32,685 bases of DNA from Gammaproteobacteria bacterium (GTDB lineage: Bacteria; Pseudomonadota; Gammaproteobacteria; SZUA-152), in contig JAKIUN010000044.1 in assembly GCA_021647505.1 (NCBI GenBank), positions 1 through 32,685 on the forward strand, given 5' to 3'. Numbering within the stretch: the stretch's first letter is position 1; every line of letters starts with the position of its first letter. Below are positions 1-8,238 of this stretch, one piece after another. Both the position numbers and the translations under genes were made by a program. Below the pieces are notes generated by a model. It saw nothing but the letters and a program-made list of their open reading frames with translations, did no database searches and was not told the origin of the DNA.

Positions 1-157
1 AGATTCAGACCGTCAAGTCAAATGCCAGGGGTTATCGTTCATTCGATGGATTCAGAAATAGCATATTGTTTTATTGTGGTGGCCTGAAAATGGCCCCATA
101 GGCCTTCACACAATTCTTCGAAGAACCCATCCAATTGGATTTATTAGAGGTGAACAA

Positions 158-307
158 ATGGCCAGAAAGAAAAAATACGACTATTGCGATGACGCCTTCA
201 AGGCAACCGGGGATGGGCGTTACAATATTTGCTACGGAAGACCAAGGGAGATTGTAATGATGAAAAATCGTGCGGGATTTCTGCTTAATCTTGGCTATCA
301 GTTCTGA
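158..307 (+). CDS. possible small protein, 49 aa, unrecognised
   Basis: A 49-residue frame begins at an ATG preceded by AGAGGTG at a good ribosome-binding distance. Its product starts MARKKKYDYC, is basic at the N terminus, contains two cysteines and ends in an aromatic, hydrophobic stretch (GFLLNLGYQF). It has no signal peptide and no motif I recognise. The frame stays open upstream to about position 74, but only the 158 start has a plausible ribosome-binding site. It lies just before the deacetylase gene on the same strand. It could equally be a decayed remnant or chance. Confidence is low because the only support is the ribosome-binding site and the open frame. Confidence 0.25.
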   Translation: MARKKKYDYCDDAFKATGDGRYNICYGRPREIVMMKNRAGFLLNLGYQF

Positions 308-329
308 TGGCCATTCAAGCATGCGCTAA

Positions 330-1403
330 ATGACCAGGAAAAATACCCATATTCACTGGCTGCTGCTCCTGACCATCCTCATCGGCCCGGTTTTTTTTAC
401 TGCTGTCAGCGCCGAAGAACGCCAGGCGGTGATCCTCATGTATCACCACTTCGGCGTCGAAAAATATCCCTCCACCAATGTGCACCTGGCGCAGTTCGAG
501 GCTCACCTCGACTATATCGCCGACAACGGTTACCAGGTCTGGTCGCTGCAGAAGGTGGTGCGGTTCCTGCGCAATGACAAACCCTTTCCGGCACGGGTGG
601 TGGCCATCACCATCGACGATGCCTATACCTCCGTTTACACCGAGGCCTTCCCGCGCCTGCGCGCACGCGGCTGGCCTTTCACTGTCTTTGTCGCCACCGA
701 TGGCGTCGATAAACGCTACACGGCTCTGATGACCTGGGCGCAGATGCGTGAAATGCAGCAGCACGGCGCCAGCTTTGCCAATCACTCGGCCAGCCATGGG
801 CACTTGATCCAGCGTCAGTCGGATGAGGACGAGCGGGCCTGGTTGGTGCGCCTGCGTGAGGATATCCAGCGGGCGCAGCGGCGCCTGAAAGAAGAGCTGG
901 GCAGTGCGCCGATGCTGCTGGCCTATCCCTACGGTGAGTTCAATGCCGCGTTAGCAGAGTTGGTCGCCGGGTTGGGTTATACCGCCTTTGGCCAGCAATC
1001 CGGCCCGGCCGGGCTGGGCTATGACTTTCGTGCCCTGCCGCGCTTCCCCATATCAGAGCGCTACGCCGACATGGACGGCTTCCGTACCAAGGTTGCCAGC
1101 CTGGCTCTGCCGGTGCTGTCGGCCGAGCCGTGGGAGCCCGTGATCGACGACGCCAGCAATCCGCCGCGTCTGCGCGTCAGCCTGGGTGACAGTGAGGCCC
1201 GCCTCGGTCAGCTCGGCTGTTTTATCTCAGGGCAGGGACGTGTCGATGTGGAATGGGAAGATCGCGCCGCACGGCGCTTCGTCGTGCGGGCCGCTGCGCC
1301 GTTGCCGATGGGCCGCAGCCGCTACAACTGTACCGCACCTTCGGCGCAGAAGGGCCGCTTTTATTGGTACAGCCATCTGTGGATTCATTTACCGGCGAAC
1401 TAA
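330..1403 (+). CDS. secreted polysaccharide deacetylase (NodB-homology, CE4 type)
   Basis: This 357-residue protein has an N-terminal hydrophobic signal segment (about residues 9-28, ending AVSA). A polysaccharide-deacetylase domain follows. Visible CE4 motifs are VILMYHHF (about 34-41), the TIDDAY motif with the metal- and base-type aspartates D96/D97, and NHSASH (H152 and H156), which gives the usual Asp-His-His metal site. The family removes N- or O-acetyl groups from carbohydrate polymers in the periplasm or at the cell surface; the substrate cannot be told from the sequence. The last 100 or so residues (from about PVIDDASNPP) form an extra domain I do not recognise. No strong ribosome-binding site precedes the ATG. 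It stands alone, away from the glycan operon at 21.5-32.4 kb, so a link to that locus is only a possibility. Confidence 0.87.
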   Translation: MTRKNTHIHWLLLLTILIGPVFFTAVSAEERQAVILMYHHFGVEKYPSTNVHLAQFEAHLDYIADNGYQVWSLQKVVRFLRNDKPFPARVVAITIDDAYTSVYTEAFPRLRARGWPFTVFVATDGVDKRYTALMTWAQMREMQQHGASFANHSASHGHLIQRQSDEDERAWLVRLREDIQRAQRRLKEELGSAPMLLAYPYGEFNAALAELVAGLGYTAFGQQSGPAGLGYDFRALPRFPISERYADMDGFRTKVASLALPVLSAEPWEPVIDDASNPPRLRVSLGDSEARLGQLGCFISGQGRVDVEWEDRAARRFVVRAAAPLPMGRSRYNCTAPSAQKGRFYWYSHLWIHLPAN

Positions 1404-1458
1404 TCGGCCCCCATCACGTCCAAGTCTCATGACCCACCCATGCAGGCCTCCGAGAAAG

Positions 1459-1490
1459 GTAAATGGTGGGCAGTGCCCACCCTACAGAAC
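1459..1490. repeat. dispersed intergenic repeat copy with internal palindrome
   Basis: The gap between the deacetylase and transaldolase genes contains GGTGGGCAGTGCCCACC, a near-perfect palindrome, followed by CTACAGAA. Read on the other strand it starts TGTAGGGTGGGCACTG, and the same 16 bases occur near 13828-13843. This matches a short interspersed repeat type seen between genes in many gammaproteobacteria, recalled from general knowledge and not searched here. Confidence 0.55.
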
Positions 1491-1562
1491 TAAAGTCATT
1501 CAAGACATGGCCGTTAGTATCAGCCTGTAGTGCCCCCTAATTTGGCGCAAAGGACAGACGCA

Positions 1563-2534
1563 ATGAACAAGCTTGAACAATTACGCAGTATGACTACCGT
1601 GGTGGCCGATACCGGTGACATCGAATCCATTCAGCAATACCGGCCCAGTGATGCCACCACTAACCCTTCGCTGCTGTACAAGGCGGCTCAGATGCCGCAG
1701 TACCAGCCGCTGGTACAGTCGGCCATCGAGTATGGCCAGGCCAAGGGCCGTAGCGAAGAACAACGGCGCCTGCTGACGCTGGACAAGATTGCCGTCAACT
1801 TCGGCAAGGAGATCCTCGCTACCGTGCCCGGTCGCGTCTCCACCGAAGTGGATGCACGCCTCTCCTTTGACACCGCTGCCACCATCGTCCGTGCCGAGCA
1901 GCTCATCGCCCTATACCGCGAGGCCGGTGTGGACAGCTCACGTATCCTGATCAAGATCGCTGCCACCTGGGAGGGCATCCGTGCCGCCGAAGTACTGGAG
2001 AAGAAGGGCCTCCACTGCAACCTGACCCTGATGTTCAGTCTTGCCCAGGCCGTTGGCGCTGCCGATGCGGGTGCGACACTGATCTCTCCCTTCGTCGGTC
2101 GCATCATGGACTGGTACAAGAAGGCCGAGGGCGTGGACGGTTACGCTGCCGCCGATGATCCCGGCGTCAAATCCGTCACTACCATTTATCAGTATTTCAA
2201 AAAATTCGACTACGCGACGGTCGTGATGGGTGCCAGCTTCCGCAATATCGATGAAATCACGCAACTGGCCGGCTGCGATCTGCTGACCATCGCCCCTGCG
2301 CTGATGGAAGAATTGCAGGCCAGTGAAGGTGAGCTGCCGCGCTGGTTGTCGCCGGAAATGGCGCGTGAAGCCGACATTGAACGCCTCGAACTCAACGAAG
2401 CCTGCTTCCGCTGGCTAATGAACGCGGACGCCATGGCCACGGAAAAACTGGCCGAAGGCATCCGTGGGTTTACCGCTGATACGCTGAAACTGGAACAGCT
2501 GGTACAGGCTATTGCGCACCAGAAAGCCGCCTGA
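1563..2534 (+). CDS. tal: transaldolase
   Basis: This 323-residue protein catalyses transfer of a dihydroxyacetone unit between sedoheptulose-7-phosphate and glyceraldehyde-3-phosphate in the cytosolic non-oxidative pentose phosphate pathway. It matches the TalA/TalB class along its whole length. Visible features are VVADTGD with D16, the TTNPSLL strand, and KIAATWEG with the Schiff-base lysine K131; length is as in E. coli TalB (about 317). The start at 1563 is chosen because AAAGGA sits 8 bases upstream and [10 protein letters not shown] is the usual family start; a GTG at 1530 would add 11 unconserved residues. A strong intrinsic terminator follows directly. Ribose-5-phosphate isomerase of the same pathway is encoded at 10558. 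Confidence 0.97.
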   Translation: MNKLEQLRSMTTVVADTGDIESIQQYRPSDATTNPSLLYKAAQMPQYQPLVQSAIEYGQAKGRSEEQRRLLTLDKIAVNFGKEILATVPGRVSTEVDARLSFDTAATIVRAEQLIALYREAGVDSSRILIKIAATWEGIRAAEVLEKKGLHCNLTLMFSLAQAVGAADAGATLISPFVGRIMDWYKKAEGVDGYAAADDPGVKSVTTIYQYFKKFDYATVVMGASFRNIDEITQLAGCDLLTIAPALMEELQASEGELPRWLSPEMAREADIERLELNEACFRWLMNADAMATEKLAEGIRGFTADTLKLEQLVQAIAHQKAA

Positions 2535-2541
2535 ACCCACC

Positions 2542-2575
2542 AAAAAAGCCCCGCTGCTTGCAGCGGGGCTTTTTT
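2542..2575 (+). terminator. intrinsic terminator after transaldolase
   Basis: A GC-rich stem, GCCCCGCTG (2548-2556) pairing with CAGCGGGGC (2561-2569) around a CTTG loop, is flanked by six A on the left and six T on the right. The stem is perfect and begins 13 bases after the transaldolase stop. The A and T tracts would allow function in both directions, but only the + strand has an adjacent gene ending here. Confidence 0.93.
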
Positions 2576-2603
2576 GTGTCTGCGTTAAAGTGTCATAAAC
2601 CGT

Positions 2604-2609
2604 TATAAT
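2604..2609 (+). promoter_or_regulatory. possible -10 element for the TRAP binding-protein gene
   Basis: A perfect TATAAT lies about 80 bases upstream of the lipoprotein start and 30 bases after the transaldolase terminator, where a promoter is needed. No good -35 box is seen at 16-18 bases spacing (the hexamer at 17 is TGCGTT), so the call rests on the -10 match and context only. Confidence 0.35.
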
Positions 2610-2687
2610 CCTCCCCTTTCGCCGAAGCTTTAGCGTTTTGGCAGTCCAAACACACCTCGGCAAGGCATTTTCCACAAGGTAACAAGC

Positions 2688-3791
2688 ATGCGTGTTCTTA
2701 TTCAGACCCTTTTTATCCTGTTCATTATTGGTGCTGTGCTCAGTGGTTGCAGCGGTCAGTCCGACACCCCGGCTGGCGCTGTGGATGCCGCACCGGCAAA
2801 GACCTACAACTGGAAGATCGTCACCACCTGGCCACCCAACTTTCCCATCTTTCAGGAAGGTGTACAGCGTTTCGCCGATGACGTGAAGACAATCAGCAAT
2901 AGCCGCCTGAAGATCAAAGTGTTTGCCGGTGGTGAGTTGGTGCCGGCCCTGCAGGTCTTCGATGCGGTGTCGCAGGGCACCGTGGAGATGGGTCACGGTG
3001 CTGGTTATTACTGGGCCGGCAAGCTGCCCGCCGCGCAGTTTTTCACCGCCGTGCCCTTCGGCATGAATGCCCAAGGCATGAACGCCTGGCTGTCGGCCGG
3101 AGACGGATTGACGCTGTGGCGCGAACTGTATCAACCCCACAACCTGGTGCCTTTTCCGATGGGCAACACTGGTGTGCAGATGGGCGGCTGGTTCAACAAA
3201 AAAATCGATTCTGTGGCCGATATTAAGGGGCTGAAGATGCGTATTCCCGGCCTCGGTGGCAAAGTTTTCGCCAAGGCCGGTGGTTCCCCGATACTGATGG
3301 CTGGTGGCGAGATTTACACCGCCCTGGATCGTGGCACCATTGATGCCACGGAATGGGTCGGTCCCTTCCACGACGAGCGCCTGGGTCTGCACCGCGCGGC
3401 CAAATACTATTACTATCCCGGCTGGCACGAGCCCGGCCCGGTGTTGGAGTTGACGGTCAATGCGCAGGCCTTTGCCAGTCTGCCGGCGGATCTGCAAAAG
3501 GTCATCGAGGTCGCCGCGTCTGATACCAATCAGTGGATGCTGAACCAGTTCGAGGCCCGCAACATGCAGGCTTTGCACCGACTGAAGGACGAGCACAGGG
3601 TGCAGGTGCTGCCCTTCCCGGATGACGTGCTGGCCGAGCTGCACCGACTTACTGGAGAGGTGCTGGACGAGGAGTCGGCCAAGGATCCCGCCTTTAAAAA
3701 GGTTTACGAGAACTATCGTGCTTTCATGGCCGACCACGACGAATGGGGCCAGCTTTCCGAGGCCGCTTACCAGCGTGCACGGGGGCAGTAG
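2688..3791 (+). CDS. TRAP transporter substrate-binding lipoprotein (DctP family)
   Basis: This 367-residue protein resembles the periplasmic binding subunit (DctP/P-type) of TRAP transporters, which capture organic acids and pass them to a Na+-coupled membrane complex. It begins with a lipoprotein signal: hydrophobic residues 5-19, then LSGC with C21 as the lipidated cysteine. The mature part starts with YNWKIVTTWPPNFPIF and carries the central GLKMRIPGLGGKVF and ALDRGTIDATEWVGP regions typical of the family. No DctQ or DctM membrane subunit lies nearby, so it is an orphan here and its partner must be elsewhere. Orphan lipoproteins of this group often resemble binding proteins for keto-acids such as pyruvate, but the ligand cannot be read from this sequence. 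Start fixed by the signal peptide; AAGGTAA precedes it. Confidence 0.9.
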   Translation: MRVLIQTLFILFIIGAVLSGCSGQSDTPAGAVDAAPAKTYNWKIVTTWPPNFPIFQEGVQRFADDVKTISNSRLKIKVFAGGELVPALQVFDAVSQGTVEMGHGAGYYWAGKLPAAQFFTAVPFGMNAQGMNAWLSAGDGLTLWRELYQPHNLVPFPMGNTGVQMGGWFNKKIDSVADIKGLKMRIPGLGGKVFAKAGGSPILMAGGEIYTALDRGTIDATEWVGPFHDERLGLHRAAKYYYYPGWHEPGPVLELTVNAQAFASLPADLQKVIEVAASDTNQWMLNQFEARNMQALHRLKDEHRVQVLPFPDDVLAELHRLTGEVLDEESAKDPAFKKVYENYRAFMADHDEWGQLSEAAYQRARGQ

Positions 3792-3904
3792 GCACGGATA
3801 TAATTCAATCAATTCGGCTATCAACTCGGGCTGATGCGTAGTGGCACCGGCTGTGATTTTTTCGCCGAGCCATTTATCACCAGCAAACGAAATAGAGGAA
3901 TCCC

Positions 3905-4405
3905 ATGACTATGGCAGAAAACACTATTCGGGAAGACAAAGTCGTCACCCTGCACTACAAACTGACTGACAACGACGGCACCGTCATCGACCAGTCTGAT
4001 GACGGCAGCTTCCTGTACCTGCACGGTGCGCAGAACATCATCCCCGGCCTGGAAAACGCCCTCACTGGCAAGACGAGTGGCGATGAACTTAGTGTCTCCG
4101 TGTCTCCTGAAGAGGGTTATGGCGAACGTGATGATTCCCGTGTCGCCAGTGTCCCCCGCGACCGCTTTCCCGCTGATGGCGAGATCGAGTCCGGCATGCA
4201 GTTCCATGCCCAGAGCCCCGAAGGCGAGATGGACGTGGTTACCGTCACCGAGATTAGTGACGAGACCGTCACCGTGGACAGTAACCACCCACTGGCAGGA
4301 ATACAGCTAAACTTCGAGGTCACGGTCGTCGATATCCGCGATGCCACCGCTGAAGAGCGGGAGCATGGCCATGCGCACGGCCCGGAGGGTCACCACCACC
4401 ATTGA
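3905..4405 (+). CDS. slyD: FKBP-type peptidyl-prolyl isomerase, SlyD-like
   Basis: This 166-residue cytosolic protein combines peptidyl-prolyl cis-trans isomerase and chaperone activity. The FKBP core starts at about residue 12 (VVTLHYKLTDNDGTVID). It is interrupted by the insert-in-flap chaperone domain (about 70-125, with SVSPEEGYGERD), and NHPLAGIQLNFEVTVVDI closes the fold. The tail is histidine-rich (HGHAHGPEGHHHH), as in SlyD proteins that bind nickel. The start has AGAGGAA upstream; an internal ATG two codons later is an alternative. The stop lies against a transposase remnant, but the length and metal-binding tail show the gene is complete. Confidence 0.94.
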   Translation: MTMAENTIREDKVVTLHYKLTDNDGTVIDQSDDGSFLYLHGAQNIIPGLENALTGKTSGDELSVSVSPEEGYGERDDSRVASVPRDRFPADGEIESGMQFHAQSPEGEMDVVTVTEISDETVTVDSNHPLAGIQLNFEVTVVDIRDATAEEREHGHAHGPEGHHHH

Positions 4406-4605
4406 GTGATGTTTTTCAGCAGAACCGTATCGATGGGCATCTATCCATTACCGTACTGGCCTACCAGTTTGTGTGGATTATCCGCCGGCAACTGCGGGAG
4501 AAGCAGCCCGACCCGAGGGTTGGCAGATGTCTGCCAAGCGCTTGGGATCGACGCTCAGCCAGGAGGTATCGAAAAACTGATCGACTGAGGAGAAAATCCA
4601 CAAAA
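4406..4605 (+). pseudogene. degenerate DDE transposase fragment (IS1634/IS4-like C terminus)
   Basis: Two neighbouring frames hold pieces of one transposase C terminus. The first (frame of 4402) reads NRIDGHLSITVLAYQFVWII followed by RRQLREKQ. The second (frame of 4406) reads VCQALGIDAQPGGIEKLID, then a stop. In intact IS1634-type transposases these segments, similar to DGHLFITVLAYQ and YQALGI.P.PGG, are separated by about 50 residues. Here they are nearly adjacent and out of frame, so the copy carries an internal deletion plus a frameshift and lacks all catalytic residues. No terminal inverted repeats were identified. The assignment rests on recalled family sequence, not a search. Confidence 0.7.
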
Positions 4606-4632
4606 TCGTCACTTTGTGGTGCCACGCGATGA

Positions 4633-5259
4633 CTTTTCAAATAATAACTTATTGTTCTTTATGGTTATTTTTTGTGTACTGACAAATATGGGTTGAAGGT
4701 AAGTCGTTGGGTAAGTCTGAGAATGGCAATCCAACATGGAAAACAGTCGATATCCAGGGGTGTTTCCTTATTGATAATGTTGCATTTTTGTGCCTGCCTG
4801 GCGGCTGTGCCAAGGAATGTTGGGCAACACGGTATAGCTCTACCAGTTGAGAGCGCCCAGCGAGGGGATTTTAACGTATTAACGGTGTAAAAAATAAAGA
4901 AACGTGCTCAATTAATGTGAAATATTAACAATTAATAAAAATATGTCCTGCATGCTCTGTCTGCAATGTTAATATTCACGGCTGAACAGTGCTGCTCCGC
5001 TAACAGCGTATCGTCATGCTGAGTTTTTCCTGGAATCCAGGAAGTCATTGAAACCACTGGTCTCTACCTCAAAAAAGCTTGTGTCCGACGGACTGGCCGC
5101 TAGCATTGCAATGAAATTTCATTAGCGAGACAGCAGTGCTGTTTGAAATCAATTTCCCCGGGCTGGATTTTCCGATGCTTACAGTGGAGCTGCCACGCTA
5201 CAAGACAGCCTGAGTGATAGGGACAAGAGACAATATATTTAAATAAGGCAGGCCATCAC
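4633..5259. other. AT-rich 627-bp intergenic region with palindromes
   Basis: No convincing gene lies here. A 55-codon frame at 4723-4890 has a hydrophobic stretch (SLLIMLHFCACLAAV) that could be a signal segment, but no clear ribosome-binding site. Two perfect palindromes are present: TTCCTGGAATCCAGGAA at 5027-5043 and AATGAAATTTCATT at 5110-5123. Base composition is clearly more AT-rich than the flanking housekeeping genes. The region probably holds the control elements of the autotransporter-like gene plus decayed DNA linked to the transposase remnant. Confidence 0.5.
5027..5043. repeat. perfect 17-bp inverted repeat upstream of the autotransporter-like gene
   Basis: TTCCTGG and CCAGGAA flank an AAT spacer. 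The repeat lies about 215 bases upstream of the start at 5260. It could be a regulator-binding site or a hairpin; no T tract follows that would make it a terminator. Confidence 0.4.
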
Positions 5260-6921
5260 ATGATACCGCTTTCTAAAATACAATGCCTGATGAACTCGCA
5301 TCTCAGTAATGAAAATATTGTCAATCACCGTGCATTGATTTCTTACGCCCATGTTGGCATGTCATTGGCTTTGCTGGCCTTGATGTTGTTTCCTGTTGCT
5401 GCTCAGGCTGAACTGAAAGATGTGACGATTTCAACTCGGGTGAACCAAGCAATATCAATCGATCTATCCCAAAGTATTCGTAATATCAGCAATCCCGTGG
5501 TCACAATTTCCTCCCCGCCCGCTTCAGGGGTGGCCACCATCATTGAATGCACTGACAACACACTGCTGTGTGTGGAATATCGGCCCGCAGAAAATTTCGA
5601 GGGCCGGGAAAGCTTTAATTATGCAGTGGATAACGATCAGGGTATAACGGAAACTGCGACGATAACCGTCAATGTGGGTAATGTGGCAATCTCTGATCAG
5701 GGCCGCTCTCCCGGTGTCGCCACAAGGAATACAATAGCGAATATTTGCCTGGATCAGGATCGAACAGATGACCTGTGTGAACAGTTTCGTATTACAAGCA
5801 ATTCGGGTTCTGCAGAGGATTTGCGTGAATTTATCGATGCCATTTCACCTACCAATGTCGGTGCGCAGGGCGCCTTGAACGATGAACTGACCAAAGAGCA
5901 GTTCTCCAACATCAGCCGCCGTTTGACTTCGTTACGGCGCGGTCAGAATCTAACATTGTTCAGCGGCCTTACCCTAGATTATGGCAATAAAACCATCACG
6001 GGTGACATGCTTGACCCATTATTGCAAGACAGTTTATGGCAAAAAAATGCCAGTGGTGGTAGCGCAGGCTCGGAACTCGGCAATAACTGGAGCGGGTTTG
6101 TCAGTGGTAAAATTGGTGGTGGCACACAGGATAAAACCATCTATGAAACCGGATTTGAGTTTGCTAACTATGCCCTGACCATTGGCTCTGACTATCGCTT
6201 TGGCAATAAGGGGTTAATGGGTTTGGCCTTGGGCTATGGGCAAACGGACATGGACATAGAGCGCCAGGGGGGTGGCATGGATGTGGGGAACTACAGCGGT
6301 ACGCTCTATGGCAGTTACTATCCCTCCGATAACAGCTATATCGATGTCGTTGGCGTTATTAGTCTCAGCAATTATGAAATGCGCCGGCGAGTGGTTTTTG
6401 GTACTACAAATGAAACGGCAAAAAGCAGTACCGACAGTACCGGCTATGCCATAAGCCTGGGCGGTGGATACGACCTCGTGTATCGGGGTTTTACTTCAAC
6501 CCTGAATGCGCGTCTGGACTATCTGAAAACTACCATCGACGGCTACCAGGAAACCAGCGCAGGCTCTTATAATTTTGCCATAAGCAAACAACAGGTGTCT
6601 CAGTTGATTTCCACCTTGGGTGCACAATTCCGCTATGCTTTCAGCTATTCATGGGGTGTGTTGGTGCCTCATGTCAATGTCTCGTGGTTACACCAGTTTC
6701 AGGGCGATGCCAATAATGTGGAAGGATACTTCCTCATCGACCCGAACAGCCAATTCAGTTTTGAAACCAATGAGCCGAGTTCCAACTATTATATGTTGGC
6801 TGTGGGTACTTCGGCCACCTTTGCTGATGGCGTGTCCTCCTATATCCAATACGAAACCACCGTGGCTCAGGAAAATTTGACCATCTGGAATTTGACCGCA
6901 GGGCTCAGACTTGAATGGTGA
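5260..6921 (+). CDS. autotransporter-like outer-membrane protein with short Ig-like passenger
   Basis: This 553-residue protein has a long signal region: an N-terminal extension of about 33 residues, then MSLALLALMLFPVAAQA with cleavage expected after residue 50. Residues about 51-140 look like a cadherin/Ig-like fold (YRPAENFEGRESFNYAVDN, then TETATITVNV). Residues about 200-230 (ALNDELTKEQFSNISRRL) resemble the linker before autotransporter barrels. The C-terminal 270 residues are alternating beta strands rich in Gly, Tyr and Ser and end in an aromatic residue (GLRLEW), as expected for BAM-inserted barrels. Cysteine pairs at 97/104 and 163/173 could form disulphides. An AAGGCAGG sequence precedes the ATG; a later ATG at 5359 would start directly at the signal peptide. 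The passenger is very short for a type V autotransporter. Role in adhesion is a guess. Confidence 0.8.
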   Translation: MIPLSKIQCLMNSHLSNENIVNHRALISYAHVGMSLALLALMLFPVAAQAELKDVTISTRVNQAISIDLSQSIRNISNPVVTISSPPASGVATIIECTDNTLLCVEYRPAENFEGRESFNYAVDNDQGITETATITVNVGNVAISDQGRSPGVATRNTIANICLDQDRTDDLCEQFRITSNSGSAEDLREFIDAISPTNVGAQGALNDELTKEQFSNISRRLTSLRRGQNLTLFSGLTLDYGNKTITGDMLDPLLQDSLWQKNASGGSAGSELGNNWSGFVSGKIGGGTQDKTIYETGFEFANYALTIGSDYRFGNKGLMGLALGYGQTDMDIERQGGGMDVGNYSGTLYGSYYPSDNSYIDVVGVISLSNYEMRRRVVFGTTNETAKSSTDSTGYAISLGGGYDLVYRGFTSTLNARLDYLKTTIDGYQETSAGSYNFAISKQQVSQLISTLGAQFRYAFSYSWGVLVPHVNVSWLHQFQGDANNVEGYFLIDPNSQFSFETNEPSSNYYMLAVGTSATFADGVSSYIQYETTVAQENLTIWNLTAGLRLEW

Positions 6922-6941
6922 AAGAAAGTGTGACGCCAACG

Positions 6942-7595
6942 TCAGGAACGCGCATATCTCTTAAGTGAGTATTGCCCTACACCATGATCGTGTTTGGTTT
7001 CGTCCCGCTGTTTTGGCCAGACGACTTTCCCCGTGTTGGGATCAAAGACCTGCTTGGTGCGCTGGATCATGGGTGGGCGTGGGCCGGTATAGCGTGATGC
7101 GGGCATGCGGTAGCGGGTCTGGGTGTCGGGCTTGGTCGGTATGACGACAATCAGATAGCCGGCCTTGTGCAGGTATTTGATGTAGTTTTTGGCATCGACG
7201 TGTTTGATGGTGATGTCGTCGGTGCTGGCTTGAGCGGCGAGATCTGTGCTCGAAAAGTCGCGCAGGATACGCATGGCATGCCACATGTTTTCCCGGCTAA
7301 GGCCCTGGGTGATGCGTTTCCCGTCGCGTGTTATGCGTGGCGCATCCACGCCGATGTCTTTGATCAGTTTCCAGCGGTTGGCGACAAATCGATTGTCGAC
7401 CTTTGCGCGGTGGTGATGTTCTGTGCGCTTTAGATAGCCGGCTTTGGTAAGCCCAAGGATGTAGGTTTTGATGCTGCTGTGGCTGATGCGGGTTTTGTCC
7501 TCGATCTCAGAGACACTGAATTCGTGCAGATCATGGATGGCGGCCCAAATGGCGTCGCGGTGGGTGGCGTGACCGTGACGGTGCTTAATACTCAT
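6942..7595 (-). CDS. winged-helix DNA-binding protein, possibly phage-derived
   Basis: This 217-residue protein begins with a histidine- and arginine-rich stretch (KHRHGHATHRD). A predicted helix-turn-helix follows at about residues 14-58 (FSVSEIEDKTRISHSSIKTYILGLTKAGYL written in two halves around SHSS). A second region of similar pattern lies at about 105-150 (KHVDAKNYIKYLHKAGYLIV), suggesting two related winged-helix units in tandem. The C-terminal 60 residues are polar and proline-rich. Proteins of this type occur in Mu-like prophages, from memory only. Its start codon overlaps the stop of the upstream small gene (ATGA), so the two are translated together. Its role is probably DNA binding, with unknown target. 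Confidence 0.65.
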   Translation of the reverse strand: MSIKHRHGHATHRDAIWAAIHDLHEFSVSEIEDKTRISHSSIKTYILGLTKAGYLKRTEHHHRAKVDNRFVANRWKLIKDIGVDAPRITRDGKRITQGLSRENMWHAMRILRDFSSTDLAAQASTDDITIKHVDAKNYIKYLHKAGYLIVVIPTKPDTQTRYRMPASRYTGPRPPMIQRTKQVFDPNTGKVVWPKQRDETKHDHGVGQYSLKRYARS

Positions 7596-7807
7596 GGATA
7601 AGCGGTCGCGTCTGGCCCGTGAACAAAAACATTGTGTGGACAGCCGTTATGGTTAATCCACTGCGGGGCGCTAATATTGCGCACGCGGCGTTGCCGCACC
7701 GGAAACTGGCCGGCCAAAAGTGGTGCGGGCATTGGTATTGGTATGTCGAATGGATCGGCATCAATGAACTCCTGATCGCCCTGCCACGGCCTATATCCGC
7801 CTCTCAT
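7592..7807 (-). CDS. small hypothetical protein, 71 aa
   Basis: The frame begins MRGGYRPWQGDQEFIDADPF and ends HGPDATAYP, with its stop overlapping the start of the winged-helix gene by ATGA. A GGGAG sequence lies about 12 bases upstream of the ATG at 7807; a GTG at 7876 would add 23 basic residues. The sequence is rich in proline and aromatic residues, with no signal peptide or known motif. The overlap with a well-supported gene is the main reason to accept it. I do not recognise the family; a phage early-region protein is one possibility. Confidence 0.5.
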   Translation of the reverse strand: MRGGYRPWQGDQEFIDADPFDIPIPMPAPLLAGQFPVRQRRVRNISAPQWINHNGCPHNVFVHGPDATAYP

Positions 7808-7876
7808 GACAGGTATTGTCTCCCGTCGGCGCCGTGCTACACTTTTCAGGTGCGCATGCTCCGCTTTTGCGCGCAC

Positions 7877-8238
7877 GCCTGCGGCTGGGCTTTATACCGG
7901 TGTATCCGGCAGTTATTTGTCCGCTGCTGGGGTATGGTCGGTGAAGGGTGTGTTTTTCCATCCGGGCGCTGCTGTAGCTGCGCGCCAGGGGTGGGTGGCA
8001 GCGTGGCGTGCCGGTATTGCAGGCGCCGGCAACAATGTCTGCGGGGTGCCTGTCTTCAGTGAGGCCGGTCTTTTTTGACGGTATAAACGCACTCATGCAG
8101 TCAACAATAGACGCTATATGGTGCTCTGTCAACACCGTAAACAGCGCAAAATTTGATGACAGGCACTGTTTTTAGTCTTTCCGGGCGTGGTCTATGTAGT
8201 TATATGAAATATAAGGATAATAATTAAAGTGCGAGATC
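7877..8238. other. divergent control region of the phage-like islet
   Basis: This stretch lies between the leftward pair and the rightward regulator gene. Both strands stay open for 90-147 codons (for example 7806-8078 on + and 7791-8135 on -), mostly because of high GC. Their products are full of Arg, Cys and Trp and do not look like real proteins. The right end (8185-8230) is AT-rich (TATATGAAATATAAGGA), consistent with a promoter. The region likely holds promoters and operators controlled by the regulator at 8239. Confidence 0.45.

Noticed and set aside
2415-3824. A 469-codon open frame on the - strand opposite transaldolase and the TRAP binding protein
   Set aside because: It is antisense to two well-supported genes, crosses a perfect terminator, and its product has no recognisable domain.
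4366-4405. C-terminal histidine run in SlyD that could look like an engineered tag
   Set aside because: Histidine-rich metal-binding tails are normal for SlyD, and the run is interrupted by other residues.
4828-4870. tRNA-like string resembling a D-arm (GCTC...GAGCGCC) in the AT-rich gap
   Set aside because: No acceptor stem, anticodon arm or TPsiC arm could be built around it, so it is most likely chance.
7791-8135. Overlapping 90-147 codon ORFs on both strands
   Set aside because: Products are Cys/Arg/Trp-rich without motifs, and the frames overlap each other; long frames are expected in this GC-rich patch.
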